Of a DNA stretch of 64,000 bases, positions 41,901-49,686 are shown piece by piece. The stretch is from contig JBGSTC010000004.1 of the NCBI GenBank assembly GCA_041736705.1, positions 62,001 through 126,000 of the forward strand. Reading direction: 5' to 3'. The translations under genes were made by a program, and so were the position numbers. Within the stretch, counting starts at the first letter, position 1, and the number at the start of each line of letters is the position of its first letter. This stretch comes from GWE2-51-13 sp041736705. GTDB lineage: Bacteria > Bacillota_I > Bacilli_A > Erysipelotrichales > Erysipelotrichaceae. Below the pieces are notes generated by a model that made no database searches, was not told the origin of the DNA, and was given only the letters and a program-made list of their open reading frames with translations.

Positions 41901-42686
41901 TTACTTTTCCGGCCAGATTTTAACATTCGGCTGAGATAACCACTTATGCTCTTCCACTTCGACCGGCGATAACCAAGGATCGTTTTCAAAGTGACGGATC
42001 GCCCAGAAATAATACATTGCATAACCTGGGGCGGATGCTTGCGGATGGGCGACATCATCGATGATCGGACAATACGAGTAATCTTTCACTTGATAGACTT
42101 TATCACCATAGAAGCATGCCCCAAATCCTTCAGGACGATTAAAGCGATAGAAGTAGAGTTCCGGCTGCCGATGATGGTGGGGTAGATATCCTGACCATTT
42201 GCTTGGATAGTTAACGGTCTCACCATAGGCGATATTTGAATTCGGATTACGCTTATAGTCGACAATAGTGCGAACGAGTCGCGAGGCGCCATCTTGCCAC
42301 ACCCCTTGACCGCGCATTACCGTTGGAACCGTTTCTTTCGTATAACAAACAGATTCGAATGTTTTATCATTCTTTGTCCTAATTAGTAGATACTCACAGT
42401 TTTCCAACGCTTTAACAGAAACGTGAACACCTTTACTTACATGCAGTGCGGTCGGTCCTTGGTCAAAAACATTCGTTCGATCCGCAACATGACAAGCACT
42501 TCCATGACTTAATTCGACTTTACCGGATTGGAGAACAACCAATGTTTCTTCATCCATTGAATAATAGTTTCTCGACTCATTGGACATCAGACAAACAAGC
42601 GTACTGTCCAGCATCATCGTCGAGTACTGTCCGTCATATCCCGTCATTTTGTTTTCGCCGTTTTGAGGCACTAGATACTCCATCAT
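41901..42686 (-). CDS. iolB: IolB family 5-deoxy-glucuronate isomerase, paralogue 1
   Basis: 261 aa of the bicupin KduI/IolB family. The C-terminal half matches IolB closely: VRTIVDYKRNPNSNIAYGE, PSKWSGYLPHHHRQPELYFY, RFNRPEGFGAC, HPQASAPGYAMYYFW and IRHFENDPW. IolB converts 5-deoxy-D-glucuronate to 2-deoxy-5-keto-D-gluconate in myo-inositol breakdown. No iolC, iolD, iolE or iolG is in this window, so the true substrate may be a related deoxy-uronate. AAGGAG precedes the tandem ATGATG. Its start overlaps the alcohol-dehydrogenase stop by four bases. A second, diverged copy is at 45869-46648. KduI is less likely on motif grounds. Confidence 0.85.
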   Translation of the reverse strand: MMEYLVPQNGENKMTGYDGQYSTMMLDSTLVCLMSNESRNYYSMDEETLVVLQSGKVELSHGSACHVADRTNVFDQGPTALHVSKGVHVSVKALENCEYLLIRTKNDKTFESVCYTKETVPTVMRGQGVWQDGASRLVRTIVDYKRNPNSNIAYGETVNYPSKWSGYLPHHHRQPELYFYRFNRPEGFGACFYGDKVYQVKDYSYCPIIDDVAHPQASAPGYAMYYFWAIRHFENDPWLSPVEVEEHKWLSQPNVKIWPEK

Positions 42687-43777
42687 TGTTTTTCTCCTTG
42701 TGTTGAAGACATTGCTTCAAGCTTCAAAATCGCTTCGTAAATCATTTCCTTGTCGATAACATAGGGCGTATATTCCAACTCAGGTCCATGAACCGTCTTT
42801 TCCAGAACCGGTTCGAGTAGCGTTCGATCGGCATACAATCTAAGATCGCCAAGACAAACCGGTAGATTGATTTTTTTATAGAAGTGATACAATTGGTCGA
42901 ATAAAGATGTTTGGTGATCAAGTACTAATTGGACCAACACACCATAGGCGACGACTTCCCCATGGAGATGGTTCTTCTCAATCTCAGGTAGCAAAGTCAA
43001 ACCATAGAAGAGCGAGTGAGCTAAAGCTCCGTTGTATTTTGGATCAACAAGGATCGACACATATCCAGTCGAGATGATGTTGTTAAGAACAACTTGATCT
43101 ACCGCGACTGAAGGTTGTTGGTTTCGAATCTGTTCAAGTGCATACTCACCATACGTCAAGTGCGGCCAAACGCACATCTGGCTTAGGGTCTGCGCGAGCT
43201 GGTCGCTATGCAACAATTCGTCATTTTTACTTGAGAAGGTGACTTCGACGTGTTTCGCCAAGGTATCCCCGATCCCCGCCCACATGTAGATCACTGGCGA
43301 AGTGCCGATGATATGAGAGTCGATAAACACATGAAGCGGTGGTTTCCCCAGTTGCTCCACATGATCAAATACACCCTGTTTACTGTACATTACGGAGATC
43401 GCTGTTGATGCAGCACATGTTGAAGCAATGGTTGGGAATGTAAATACAGGTTTTCTTAGATTCTTACCGAGACTCTTCACCGTATCCAACGCTTTTCCCC
43501 CGCCCATTGCAAATAACATATCCGCATTTTGGATGGTGTCGATTTGGCTTAACGTGTGAACATTCTCATCGGTCGCTTCACCACCGTACCAAAATTCGCC
43601 GCGGAATTCCAACTCACTTTTTTCAACACTATCCAAGAGTTTTCTCAGCCCGGCATTTAATGCTTTCCTTCCACCGATGACAACGAATGACCTCCCATAG
43701 AAGGATGTGATATCAGGTATGCTCTGATAAGCGTCCACACCTGATGTATATGAGGGTAAGGTTACCGTTTTACTCAT
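42683..43777 (-). CDS. Iron-containing alcohol dehydrogenase family protein (GldA/HcxA-like)
   Basis: 364 aa. The NAD-binding part has FAMGGGKALDTVKSLGKNLR and FTFPTIASTCAASTAISVMY. Metal ligands appear as GIGDTLAKHVE (Asp), NGALAHSLFYGL (His) and EKNHLHGEVVAYGVLVQL (His), the pattern of glycerol dehydrogenase and the HcxA/YbdH group of hydroxycarboxylate or keto-acid reductases. It lies between iolB and the RpiB-like gene, with overlaps of four and eight bases. In this pathway it could reduce an aldehyde or keto acid formed by aldolase cleavage. The exact substrate cannot be read from sequence. Confidence 0.83.
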   Translation of the reverse strand: MSKTVTLPSYTSGVDAYQSIPDITSFYGRSFVVIGGRKALNAGLRKLLDSVEKSELEFRGEFWYGGEATDENVHTLSQIDTIQNADMLFAMGGGKALDTVKSLGKNLRKPVFTFPTIASTCAASTAISVMYSKQGVFDHVEQLGKPPLHVFIDSHIIGTSPVIYMWAGIGDTLAKHVEVTFSSKNDELLHSDQLAQTLSQMCVWPHLTYGEYALEQIRNQQPSVAVDQVVLNNIISTGYVSILVDPKYNGALAHSLFYGLTLLPEIEKNHLHGEVVAYGVLVQLVLDHQTSLFDQLYHFYKKINLPVCLGDLRLYADRTLLEPVLEKTVHGPELEYTPYVIDKEMIYEAILKLEAMSSTQGEKQ

Positions 43778-44414
43778 TTTTCAAGAACTCGCTAAGCCAC
43801 AAGCTCATTTCGACGTTTTGACTATACGTAAAGAAGATGTCGTTGAACTTTTTGTTCAAGAAGATGGTGCGCACGAATTCAGGATCAATGGTCTTCAAAA
43901 TTTGCATCAAGTCATTATTTACGACTTTCTTCACTTCATTCAGGATTCTGGCGTTACGTTGTTGAGGTTCTTTTCTTTCTGGAGGATAACCCTCTCCCCG
44001 AGGTTCGAGGAACAGTTTCTCGAAGATGAACTTGATATTTAGTTCCGCGCCCCATCCAAATCCCTTCGCATAAGGGATCGACACGGCGTTGCCATTGTTG
44101 ATCTGCGAGAACAAATAGGCGTCAGCGGGATCCACAAGCAATCCGCAAAGAACATTGGGATAATTGTTGAGGGAGATACAAGCGCCTTGTCCCGTTCCAC
44201 AACCCGTCACCACGAAATCCACTGCCTTGCTCGTCAGTAGAATGGAAGCCATCAACCCAAGATGGATGTAGGTGATTTCCGGTCTTTCATCCACACTTTC
44301 CATCCCTAGATTGTAGACGTCGATCTGTTTACCTTGGGTTGCTTCAACCAACATCTTATGTACGATCGGATTCTTTGCTGCTTGACTAAATTCATTGATT
44401 AGTGCGACTCTCAT
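43770..44414 (-). CDS. RpiB/LacA/LacB-family isomerase, DhuI-like
   Basis: 214 aa, with the RpiB-type core: MRVALINEFSQAAKN, TYIHLGLMASILL, DFVVTGCGTGQGACISLNNY with the active cysteine region, then NNGNAVSIPYAKGFGWGAEL. It is longer than RpiB or LacA/B (about 150 aa) because of a C-terminal extension (about 150-214). The length and core fit DhuI, the streptococcal isomerase that acts on 4-deoxy-5-keto-uronates from unsaturated glycosaminoglycan units. The island also holds a DhuD-like dehydrogenase (53768-54556), KDG kinase and KDPG aldolase, which together make that route. An alternative is a sugar-phosphate isomerase for the PTS product. Confidence 0.72.
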   Translation of the reverse strand: MRVALINEFSQAAKNPIVHKMLVEATQGKQIDVYNLGMESVDERPEITYIHLGLMASILLTSKAVDFVVTGCGTGQGACISLNNYPNVLCGLLVDPADAYLFSQINNGNAVSIPYAKGFGWGAELNIKFIFEKLFLEPRGEGYPPERKEPQQRNARILNEVKKVVNNDLMQILKTIDPEFVRTIFLNKKFNDIFFTYSQNVEMSLWLSEFLKNE

Positions 44415-44426
44415 TGGGGGCCTCCT

Positions 44427-45884
44427 TTAGCTCATCCAATCCACTTTATTATCTGAATTCCATTTGGTCGTAATCTTCTTGGTGTTCGTCAAGAAATCGA
44501 TCGACGACCATCCCGTTATGTCTCCAAATCCGAATTTCGATGATTTCAATCCACCAAACGAGAAGGGATCACGTGGTACCGGAACTCCGATGTTGATGCC
44601 GATCATGCCGCTGGTGAATTCGTTCGCCGCGAGACTTGCCATCCTGCCATAATCCGTAAAGATCGATGCTCCATTCGCAAAAGAGGATGTTTGTTGAAAT
44701 CTCAAGGCTTCATGAATGTTTTCGGCATCGATCCATTCGATGGTCGGTCCGAAAATTTCTTCATTGGGAATGTCTTCGATGCGTTCATACTTGACGATCG
44801 ATGGACCGATGTAGTTCTTGGGATAATTATCGTTCTTTATCCAATCTCGGCCATCACATAGAATCTCCCCTTTTGTTTGTTGGAGGAAGGTAGTGATTTT
44901 ATCCACCGCACTCTCTCGGATTAACGGAGGAATATCTCTGTGGAATTGGTATTCTTTCGCCTGTTTGATACATTCCTGCAGGACATTGTCACAACCGTCG
45001 ATCGCAACCACAACCGATGCAGCCATGCAACGTTGCCCACCCATACCGAATGCCGAGGCGAGGATTTCTTTCGCTGTCGTCGTAGGATTAACCTCAGGTG
45101 TCACTAGAATGAAATTCTTTGCACCTCCCATCGCCAAACAACGTTTCAGATTGTATGTGCTTAACCGATAAACGCTCTTGGCAACCGGTGTACTCCCGAC
45201 AAAAGTGACCGCATCGATGTTCGGATGGGAACATAACGCTTCAGATACTTCCTTCCCTCCGTTCAACAATGTAAAACAGCCATCCGGTAATCCGGCTTCT
45301 TTAAGAACCCCGGCAATTTTGAATAGGGTGCATGGTGTCGAGTCGCTAGGTTTCATAACGATTGCGTTCCCGAGAACCAACGCATTGGGTATCGTCCACA
45401 TCGGGACCATCAACGGAAAATTGAAAGGAACGATCGAAGCGACGATTCCGACTGCCTCCTTAACCTCTTTTACATCGATACCTTGTGAAACAACTTCAGT
45501 CCTGCCAGTAACGACAGAAGGAATCGAACAGGCGAATTCTGTCAGTTCTACCGCTTTATCTACTTCGGCATAGGCTTCCTCCATTGTTTTCCCATTCTCC
45601 CTACGTATGGTTTCAGCGAGTTCGGTGCGATACACACGAAGCAAATCCCTGAATTTATAGAGAACCTCGGTTCTCTTCTTAAAACTCAGTTCCCTCCACT
45701 TACGCGAACTGACTTTGACTTTTTCCAAAGTCTCATCCAATCGAGTAAGATCCATGGGTTGAAAATAGGCGAAGACTTTACCGTCGATCGGAGATGAGAG
45801 TTCAACCCTTTCACTATTGTCGAAGTAAACAGGTTCACCATCAATCCATTGCCCGATTTTTTCCAGATTCATTTGCTCTTCCAT
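44427..45884 (-). CDS. CoA-acylating methylmalonate/malonate-semialdehyde dehydrogenase (IolA/MmsA-like)
   Basis: 485 aa from the ATG at 45884, with GAGGTG upstream. An aldehyde dehydrogenase with VGIVASIVPFNFPLMVPMWT, VMKPSDSTPCTLFKI, AVTFVGSTPVAKSVYRLS and GMGGQRCMAASVVVAID, the last holding the catalytic cysteine in the GQRCMA form of MmsA/IolA. GIPVPRDPFSFGG-like VPVPRDPFSFGGLKSSKFG also marks the CoA-dependent group. IolA turns malonic semialdehyde, released by the class II aldolase of inositol breakdown, into acetyl-CoA and CO2. The aldolase at 46764-47648 could supply it. The gene overlaps iolB-2 by 16 bases. Substrate choice between malonate and methylmalonate semialdehyde is open. 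Confidence 0.87.
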   Translation of the reverse strand: MEEQMNLEKIGQWIDGEPVYFDNSERVELSSPIDGKVFAYFQPMDLTRLDETLEKVKVSSRKWRELSFKKRTEVLYKFRDLLRVYRTELAETIRRENGKTMEEAYAEVDKAVELTEFACSIPSVVTGRTEVVSQGIDVKEVKEAVGIVASIVPFNFPLMVPMWTIPNALVLGNAIVMKPSDSTPCTLFKIAGVLKEAGLPDGCFTLLNGGKEVSEALCSHPNIDAVTFVGSTPVAKSVYRLSTYNLKRCLAMGGAKNFILVTPEVNPTTTAKEILASAFGMGGQRCMAASVVVAIDGCDNVLQECIKQAKEYQFHRDIPPLIRESAVDKITTFLQQTKGEILCDGRDWIKNDNYPKNYIGPSIVKYERIEDIPNEEIFGPTIEWIDAENIHEALRFQQTSSFANGASIFTDYGRMASLAANEFTSGMIGINIGVPVPRDPFSFGGLKSSKFGFGDITGWSSIDFLTNTKKITTKWNSDNKVDWMS

Positions 45885-46648
45885 ATTTTCACCTCTTTTT
45901 CCAATAACCATTTATGATCTGAATCGTCGTTTCTCGAGGTCCAGGGTTGATCCTCGAAATGCCGGATCATCCAACAGAAATACATGGCATATCCCGGAGC
46001 CGCGACTTGTGGATGAGTCTTTTCCCCGCGTATCATCGAAAAGGAGTAATCGACGGATTTATAGATATCGTCGCCTTCGAACGCCGCACCAAACCCTTGC
46101 GGTTTATCGAAACGGTAGAAGTATACTTCAGGTTGTGGATGGGAATGGGGAATATAGCTTGACCACTTCCCAGGATGATTGATCACTTCTCCGATTACCA
46201 ACTTGCTATATGGATTGATTGAATAATCGACTGTCGTAACGACTTCACGGACGGCACAGTCATCGAAATATCCTTTCCAAACCGTCTCGTTCCTCGAATC
46301 CGTCGGTTGGTAGAGACGATTTTCAAATCGGACTGGATTGGTTGCTTTTTGCTGAATCAGCTCTGTATCACATAATGCGGTTACTTTCACGGGTGTATCC
46401 CTACAAACATGTAAAACAAAGGGTCCTTCGCGGAATAAGTCGCGTCTGACTACCGTTTCCTTCGTATTCTCCCATTCGAATGTAACCTCCCCTTCAAGCA
46501 GAAGCATCACGCATTCCTTAATCGGATCATTACTTTCGTATGCTTGTCCTTCGTTCAATTTGACGAGTCCGATATCCATCATCATCTCAGACTCTTCCGT
46601 CGAAATCTGGTTGTAACCGGGCTTTCTTTCTACCACAGGAAGTTTCAT
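45869..46648 (-). CDS. iolB: IolB family 5-deoxy-glucuronate isomerase, paralogue 2
   Basis: 259 aa from the ATG at 46648, with GAGG seven bases upstream. It has the full IolB set: REVVTTVDYSINPYSKLVIG, HPGKWSSYIPHSHPQPEVYF, YRFDKPQGFGAAFEGDDIYK, HPQVAAPGYAMYFCWMIRHF and a DDSDHKWLLE tail. It resembles typical IolB more than paralogue 1 does (PGKWSSY, DKPQGFG), while paralogue 1 has changes such as HHHRQPE and NRPEGFG. Two IolBs in one operon suggest two deoxy-uronate substrates or a functional split. It is the first gene after the terminator at 46711-46760, and no strong promoter is seen between, so read-through from the PTS-aldolase unit may feed it. Confidence 0.86.
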   Translation of the reverse strand: MKLPVVERKPGYNQISTEESEMMMDIGLVKLNEGQAYESNDPIKECVMLLLEGEVTFEWENTKETVVRRDLFREGPFVLHVCRDTPVKVTALCDTELIQQKATNPVRFENRLYQPTDSRNETVWKGYFDDCAVREVVTTVDYSINPYSKLVIGEVINHPGKWSSYIPHSHPQPEVYFYRFDKPQGFGAAFEGDDIYKSVDYSFSMIRGEKTHPQVAAPGYAMYFCWMIRHFEDQPWTSRNDDSDHKWLLEKEVKIWKSK

Positions 46649-46710
46649 TTCATAACCTCGCCTTTCCTCCATAACATCCAATCCAGTACATAAAGTAAGT
46701 TAAATTCAGG

Positions 46711-46760
46711 ATTTTTTAGAAAAAACTCTTAAGACCAGTTTGGACCAATCTTAAGAGTTT
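46711..46760 (-). terminator. Strong hairpin terminator between the aldolase and iolB-2
   Basis: Minus strand: a perfect 12-bp stem AAACTCTTAAGA / TCTTAAGAGTTT around a 14-base loop, followed by Ts and then TCTAAAAAAT. It starts four bases after the aldolase stop codon. It divides the PTS-aldolase unit from the iolB-uxaA unit, or sets their ratio through partial read-through or RNA processing. Confidence 0.82.
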
Positions 46761-46763
46761 GCT

Positions 46764-47648
46764 TTATTCGTGGCCTACAACCTCTTTAACATCGAACCAG
46801 TAGCGATTATTTGAGCCAATCATTCGAATATACGTTTTGACATATTCTTTCATCGCTTTTTCCGCTACCATACACATGTTCATGTAGTCCGTGTCAGGTG
46901 CCTTTTCGAGCACCTTCAACATGGCTTGTTTTCCAACTTCGAACATATCCGTACATACATTGATCTTGTTGATTCCACACTCGACTGCTTTGCGGATGTT
47001 CTCTTCTCCGGAACCGGAGCCACCATGCAACACCAACGGCATATCGAGAGTCTTCTTCAAGAGTTTCAATCTTTCAAAATCGAGTTTAGGGATTTTTCCC
47101 TTAGGATAGTTTCCATGTGCCGTACCGATCGCGACCGCAAGTGCATCGACACCGGTCTGTTCAACAAAATACTTCGCTTGGTCCGGGTTTGTAAACAAAT
47201 CCTCTTGCGAATCTTCCCCATCAGCCGCTTGTCCGACATGACCCAATTCGGCTTCAACAGTACATCCATGGGGTTTCGCCAAAGTTACGATCGTGCGTGT
47301 ACGTTGAATGTTTTCTTCAAGAGGATAACTCGAAGCATCGATCATGACACTCGAGAAACCGTCTTGGATGCATTTCACGATGAAGTCAAAGTCTTGACCG
47401 TGGTCATGATTCAGGGCGACAGGCATTTTTGATTCCTTTGCCAACTGAATGATCAACGGGACCATGACATTCGCATGAGCATGCTTTTTCATCTGCCCCA
47501 TGCCAATGTTCACGATAATCGGTGAATGTTCTTCTTCAGCCGCAGAGATCACCGCTCTAGCCATCTCCATATTGATACTGTTGACTGCCATGATTGCGTA
47601 GTTGTTTTTATGCGCTTCATCCAGCAGTGATTTCATTGATACGTACAT
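46764..47648 (-). CDS. Class II (zinc) ketose-bisphosphate aldolase, IolJ/GatY/FbaA family
   Basis: 294 aa. MYVSMKSLLDEAHKNNYAIM is followed by the zinc-site motifs PVALNHDHGQDFDFI, CTVEAELGHVGQ, VAIGTAHGNYPKGK and PLVLHGGSGSGEENI. INKINVCTDMF is the phosphate-binding segment. These enzymes split ketose-1,6-bisphosphates, tagatose-1,6-bisphosphate or, as IolJ, 2-deoxy-5-keto-gluconate-6-phosphate into dihydroxyacetone phosphate and an aldehyde. With iolB and iolA homologues next door, an IolJ-like reaction on a PTS-phosphorylated sugar acid is attractive. It is the third gene after the PTS IIB and IIC genes and is followed by the terminator at 46711-46760. Confidence 0.87.
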   Translation of the reverse strand: MYVSMKSLLDEAHKNNYAIMAVNSINMEMARAVISAAEEEHSPIIVNIGMGQMKKHAHANVMVPLIIQLAKESKMPVALNHDHGQDFDFIVKCIQDGFSSVMIDASSYPLEENIQRTRTIVTLAKPHGCTVEAELGHVGQAADGEDSQEDLFTNPDQAKYFVEQTGVDALAVAIGTAHGNYPKGKIPKLDFERLKLLKKTLDMPLVLHGGSGSGEENIRKAVECGINKINVCTDMFEVGKQAMLKVLEKAPDTDYMNMCMVAEKAMKEYVKTYIRMIGSNNRYWFDVKEVVGHE

Positions 47649-47699
47649 ATTTTACCGTCCTTCTCGTAGTCACTGATAACAGCGATTCAGATATTTATC

Positions 47700-48797
47700 T
47701 TAGAAATTGATATCGAGATCTACGATTTCTTCAGACGCCGCCAAATCATCGGCGGTCGGCGCACTCTTGATTACTGCGTAGATTACGGCGGTTACAGCGG
47801 TTCCGATAACCAAAGCGACTATGAATCCCCAGGGATTGACCATCATCGGAACAACGAAGATACCACCATGTAAAGCAACGGATTCGACACCTAATTGCAT
47901 TGCGATACCACCGGCAAGCGCGGAACCGATCATCGAAGCAGGGATAACTTTTAGCGGGTCGGCAGCCGCGAAAGGAAGTACGCCTTCAGTAATGAAGCTT
48001 AAGCCCATCGGGATACAAGATAGACCGGCATCACGTTCCGCAGAAGTGAATTTCTTCGGGACCAAGAACGTGGAGATACCGATTCCAAGAGGAGGCGTCA
48101 TCCCACCGACGATTTTAGCGGATTCAGGACCGAAGATCCCGCCAGCCGCCAATGCGTTCGCAGCCATCGATGCTGTTTTATTGATCGGACCACCCATGTC
48201 GAATCCCATACATGCGCCGATGACGGCACCGATTACGAATTTAGAACCGGAATTCAAGCCGATAATCCAGTTTTGAAGAGCGGTCATGATGGCGGCCAGA
48301 GGTGCCATGAAGACGCCGAGGAACAATAATCCACAAACGAATGTAACGGTTAGCGGAATAATCAGAACCGGCATCAATCCGGCAAGAGCTTTCGGAAGCT
48401 TCCAGGTTTTCATCCAGAGAATGAAGTAACCGATGATGAAACCCATCAATAAGCCGCCCAAGAATCCGGTCTTCGCGACGTTCGCGGTATAACCGATAAT
48501 GAAACCAGGCACGATCCCCGGACGATCGGAAATCGAGTAAGCGATACCGGCCGTCATGACGGCAACACCGAAACTCATCGCATAATCGCTTAGTTTGGAA
48601 ACGCTCCACCAGAAGTGAGCCGAATTCAGAATGTTGACATTGGAGAAAATCGTCGCGCCGCCTTCGATTTGCGTCGATCCGATATTGTATCCTCCAAACC
48701 CTTTAGCTAAAGCACCTAGAATACCACCTGCGACGATCATTGGGATCATGTAGGAAATGCCTGTCATGATATGCTTTCTAATCTGCATTTTTTTCAT
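47700..48797 (-). CDS. PTS fructose-family enzyme IIC
   Basis: 365 aa integral membrane protein with about nine to ten helices. MTGISYMIPMIVAGGILGAL, GFIIGYTANVAKTGFLGGLL, GPINKTASMAANALAAGGIF, GGMTPPLGIGISTFL and SFITEGVLPFAAADP are the signatures of the fructose/mannitol IIC group; the last (ITEG.(I/L)PFAA.DP) holds the substrate-site glutamate. It takes up a sugar with phosphorylation through the IIB subunit encoded just upstream and, probably, the IIA at 57854-58303. The domain is a separate polypeptide, not fused to IIA and IIB as in FruA. The substrate may be a hexose acid or polyol, given the neighbours; this is an inference. Confidence 0.92.
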   Translation of the reverse strand: MKKMQIRKHIMTGISYMIPMIVAGGILGALAKGFGGYNIGSTQIEGGATIFSNVNILNSAHFWWSVSKLSDYAMSFGVAVMTAGIAYSISDRPGIVPGFIIGYTANVAKTGFLGGLLMGFIIGYFILWMKTWKLPKALAGLMPVLIIPLTVTFVCGLLFLGVFMAPLAAIMTALQNWIIGLNSGSKFVIGAVIGACMGFDMGGPINKTASMAANALAAGGIFGPESAKIVGGMTPPLGIGISTFLVPKKFTSAERDAGLSCIPMGLSFITEGVLPFAAADPLKVIPASMIGSALAGGIAMQLGVESVALHGGIFVVPMMVNPWGFIVALVIGTAVTAVIYAVIKSAPTADDLAASEEIVDLDINF

Positions 48798-48823
48798 TAG
48801 TCTTCCCTTTCCTTTTTTCTTTT

Positions 48824-49138
48824 TTAGCGAGCTGCCAGTTTCTTTTCGATTGTAGCAATCAGACTCTTAGGATTCTTCATCGCAACACTCACCGGAATGT
48901 CGACTACCGGTTTACCGGCAAACCTTTCCATGCCGCCCACGGAGATATCATGTGCGACAATGACGACATCACATCCATCGATGTCTTCTTGCGTTAACTT
49001 GTTTTGCACACCGATTGTTCCCTGTGTTTCCATCTTGCACTCATGACCGGCTTCTCTGGCCGCGGACAAAATCTTTTCAGCAACGATGTACGTATGTGCA
49101 ATCCCAGCCGTACAAGCCGTAACTCCAATTATTTTCAC
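48824..49138 (-). CDS. PTS fructose-family enzyme IIB
   Basis: 104 aa from a GTG at 49138. I prefer it to the ATG at 49144 because GGAGG then stands eight bases upstream instead of two, and the product starts KIIGVTACTAGIAHTYIVAE as typical fructose IIBs do. The phosphorylated cysteine is in VTACTAGIAHT. VVIVAHDISVGGMERFAGK matches the second half of the fold. It accepts phosphate from IIA and passes it to the sugar carried by IIC. It is the first gene of the unit IIB-IIC-aldolase, under the activator-type promoter at 49185-49239. Confidence 0.9.
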   Translation of the reverse strand: MKIIGVTACTAGIAHTYIVAEKILSAAREAGHECKMETQGTIGVQNKLTQEDIDGCDVVIVAHDISVGGMERFAGKPVVDIPVSVAMKNPKSLIATIEKKLAAR

Positions 49139-49184
49139 TTTCATCACCTCCCTTTTTACAGTGGCTTGTTTACTATGACAACAC

Positions 49185-49239
49185 TTTATCATTCGATAGC
49201 CCTTTCAGTGAAATAGATAATGACATTTTATTGTGGTAA
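49185..49239 (-). promoter_or_regulatory. Activator-type promoter of the PTS-aldolase unit
   Basis: Minus strand: TTACCACAAT (49230-49239), nine bases, TTATC, then a -10 GATAAA (49185-49190) 49 nt after the first T of the element. No good -35 is present. Four other promoters in the island have the same element at nearly the same distance, see 50805-50860, 53622-53678, 54582-54638 and 55791-55845. Confidence 0.65.
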
Positions 49240-49330
49240 ATTTTGTTATATGTTTCACTACCATTTATGACAGAGATCCGTGGATCCCAAAGAGTCTTGC
49301 CTTGATACATTAGAAATTCCGCTTCTCTTC

Positions 49331-49448
49331 ATATGATCATTCGTAATCGCCGGTTTGGTATGCGAAAACGCACATTTTCCAGCAAAAAAAGGTTTTTCTT
49401 GGGTCGTATCCAGGTTTTTCGCGATGAAATCATGCGAAATATGATCAT
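49331..49448. promoter_or_regulatory. Cluster of repeats and a dyad between PTS and transaldolase genes
   Basis: ATATGATCAT occurs at 49331-49340 and 49439-49448. ATGCGAAA occurs at 49360-49367 and as part of a dyad at 49417-49439 (TTTCGC-G-ATGA / TCAT-GCGAAA). These repeats fill the middle of the 548-base gap between the divergent PTS and transaldolase genes, which has no coding frame. They look like binding sites for a second regulator. A full cre consensus was not found. Confidence 0.5.
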
Positions 49449-49512
49449 GGACTCGGATGGGAAATAACCCATCAAACTCGGATACGGTGGGATTTTCTCG
49501 TTAAATCAATTT

Positions 49513-49600
49513 TTACCGTAATAATCTCTTGAATTTCGATTCATTGTAACCATGGTTTTTTCCTGATTCGGTTGACATCGATTTTGTACGACCCTACGAT
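49513..49600 (+). promoter_or_regulatory. Promoter region of the transaldolase gene with a TTACCGTAAT element
   Basis: A consensus-like TTGACA (49572-49577), 17 bases, then TACGAT (49595-49600) lies about 87 bases before the ATG. A TTACCGTAAT element (49513-49522) matches the first half of the island motif but stands 82 nt from this -10, not 50, so its role here is uncertain. Confidence 0.5.
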
Positions 49601-49686
49601 ATTCATAATGATTCGGGTCATCCGAATCACAGATGGATCGGCGAGACGATTGCAGACCTGGTCAATGGACAAGAAAGGGTGAAAGA

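Noticed and set aside
41901..46648. Calling the two cupin proteins KduI
   Set aside because: The YPGKWSSY, HPQPE(L/V)YFYRF and APGYAMY(Y/F)xW motifs are those of IolB, not of KduI.
47649..47662. TTTTACCGTCC near the aldolase start, resembling the island element
   Set aside because: It is on the plus strand, lies over the aldolase ribosome-site region and has no -10 at the right distance.
49361..49374. cre-like sequence TGCGAAAACGCACA
   Set aside because: The central CG is not at the consensus distance from the TG, so it does not fit a CcpA site well; the ATGCGAAA half belongs better to the local repeats.
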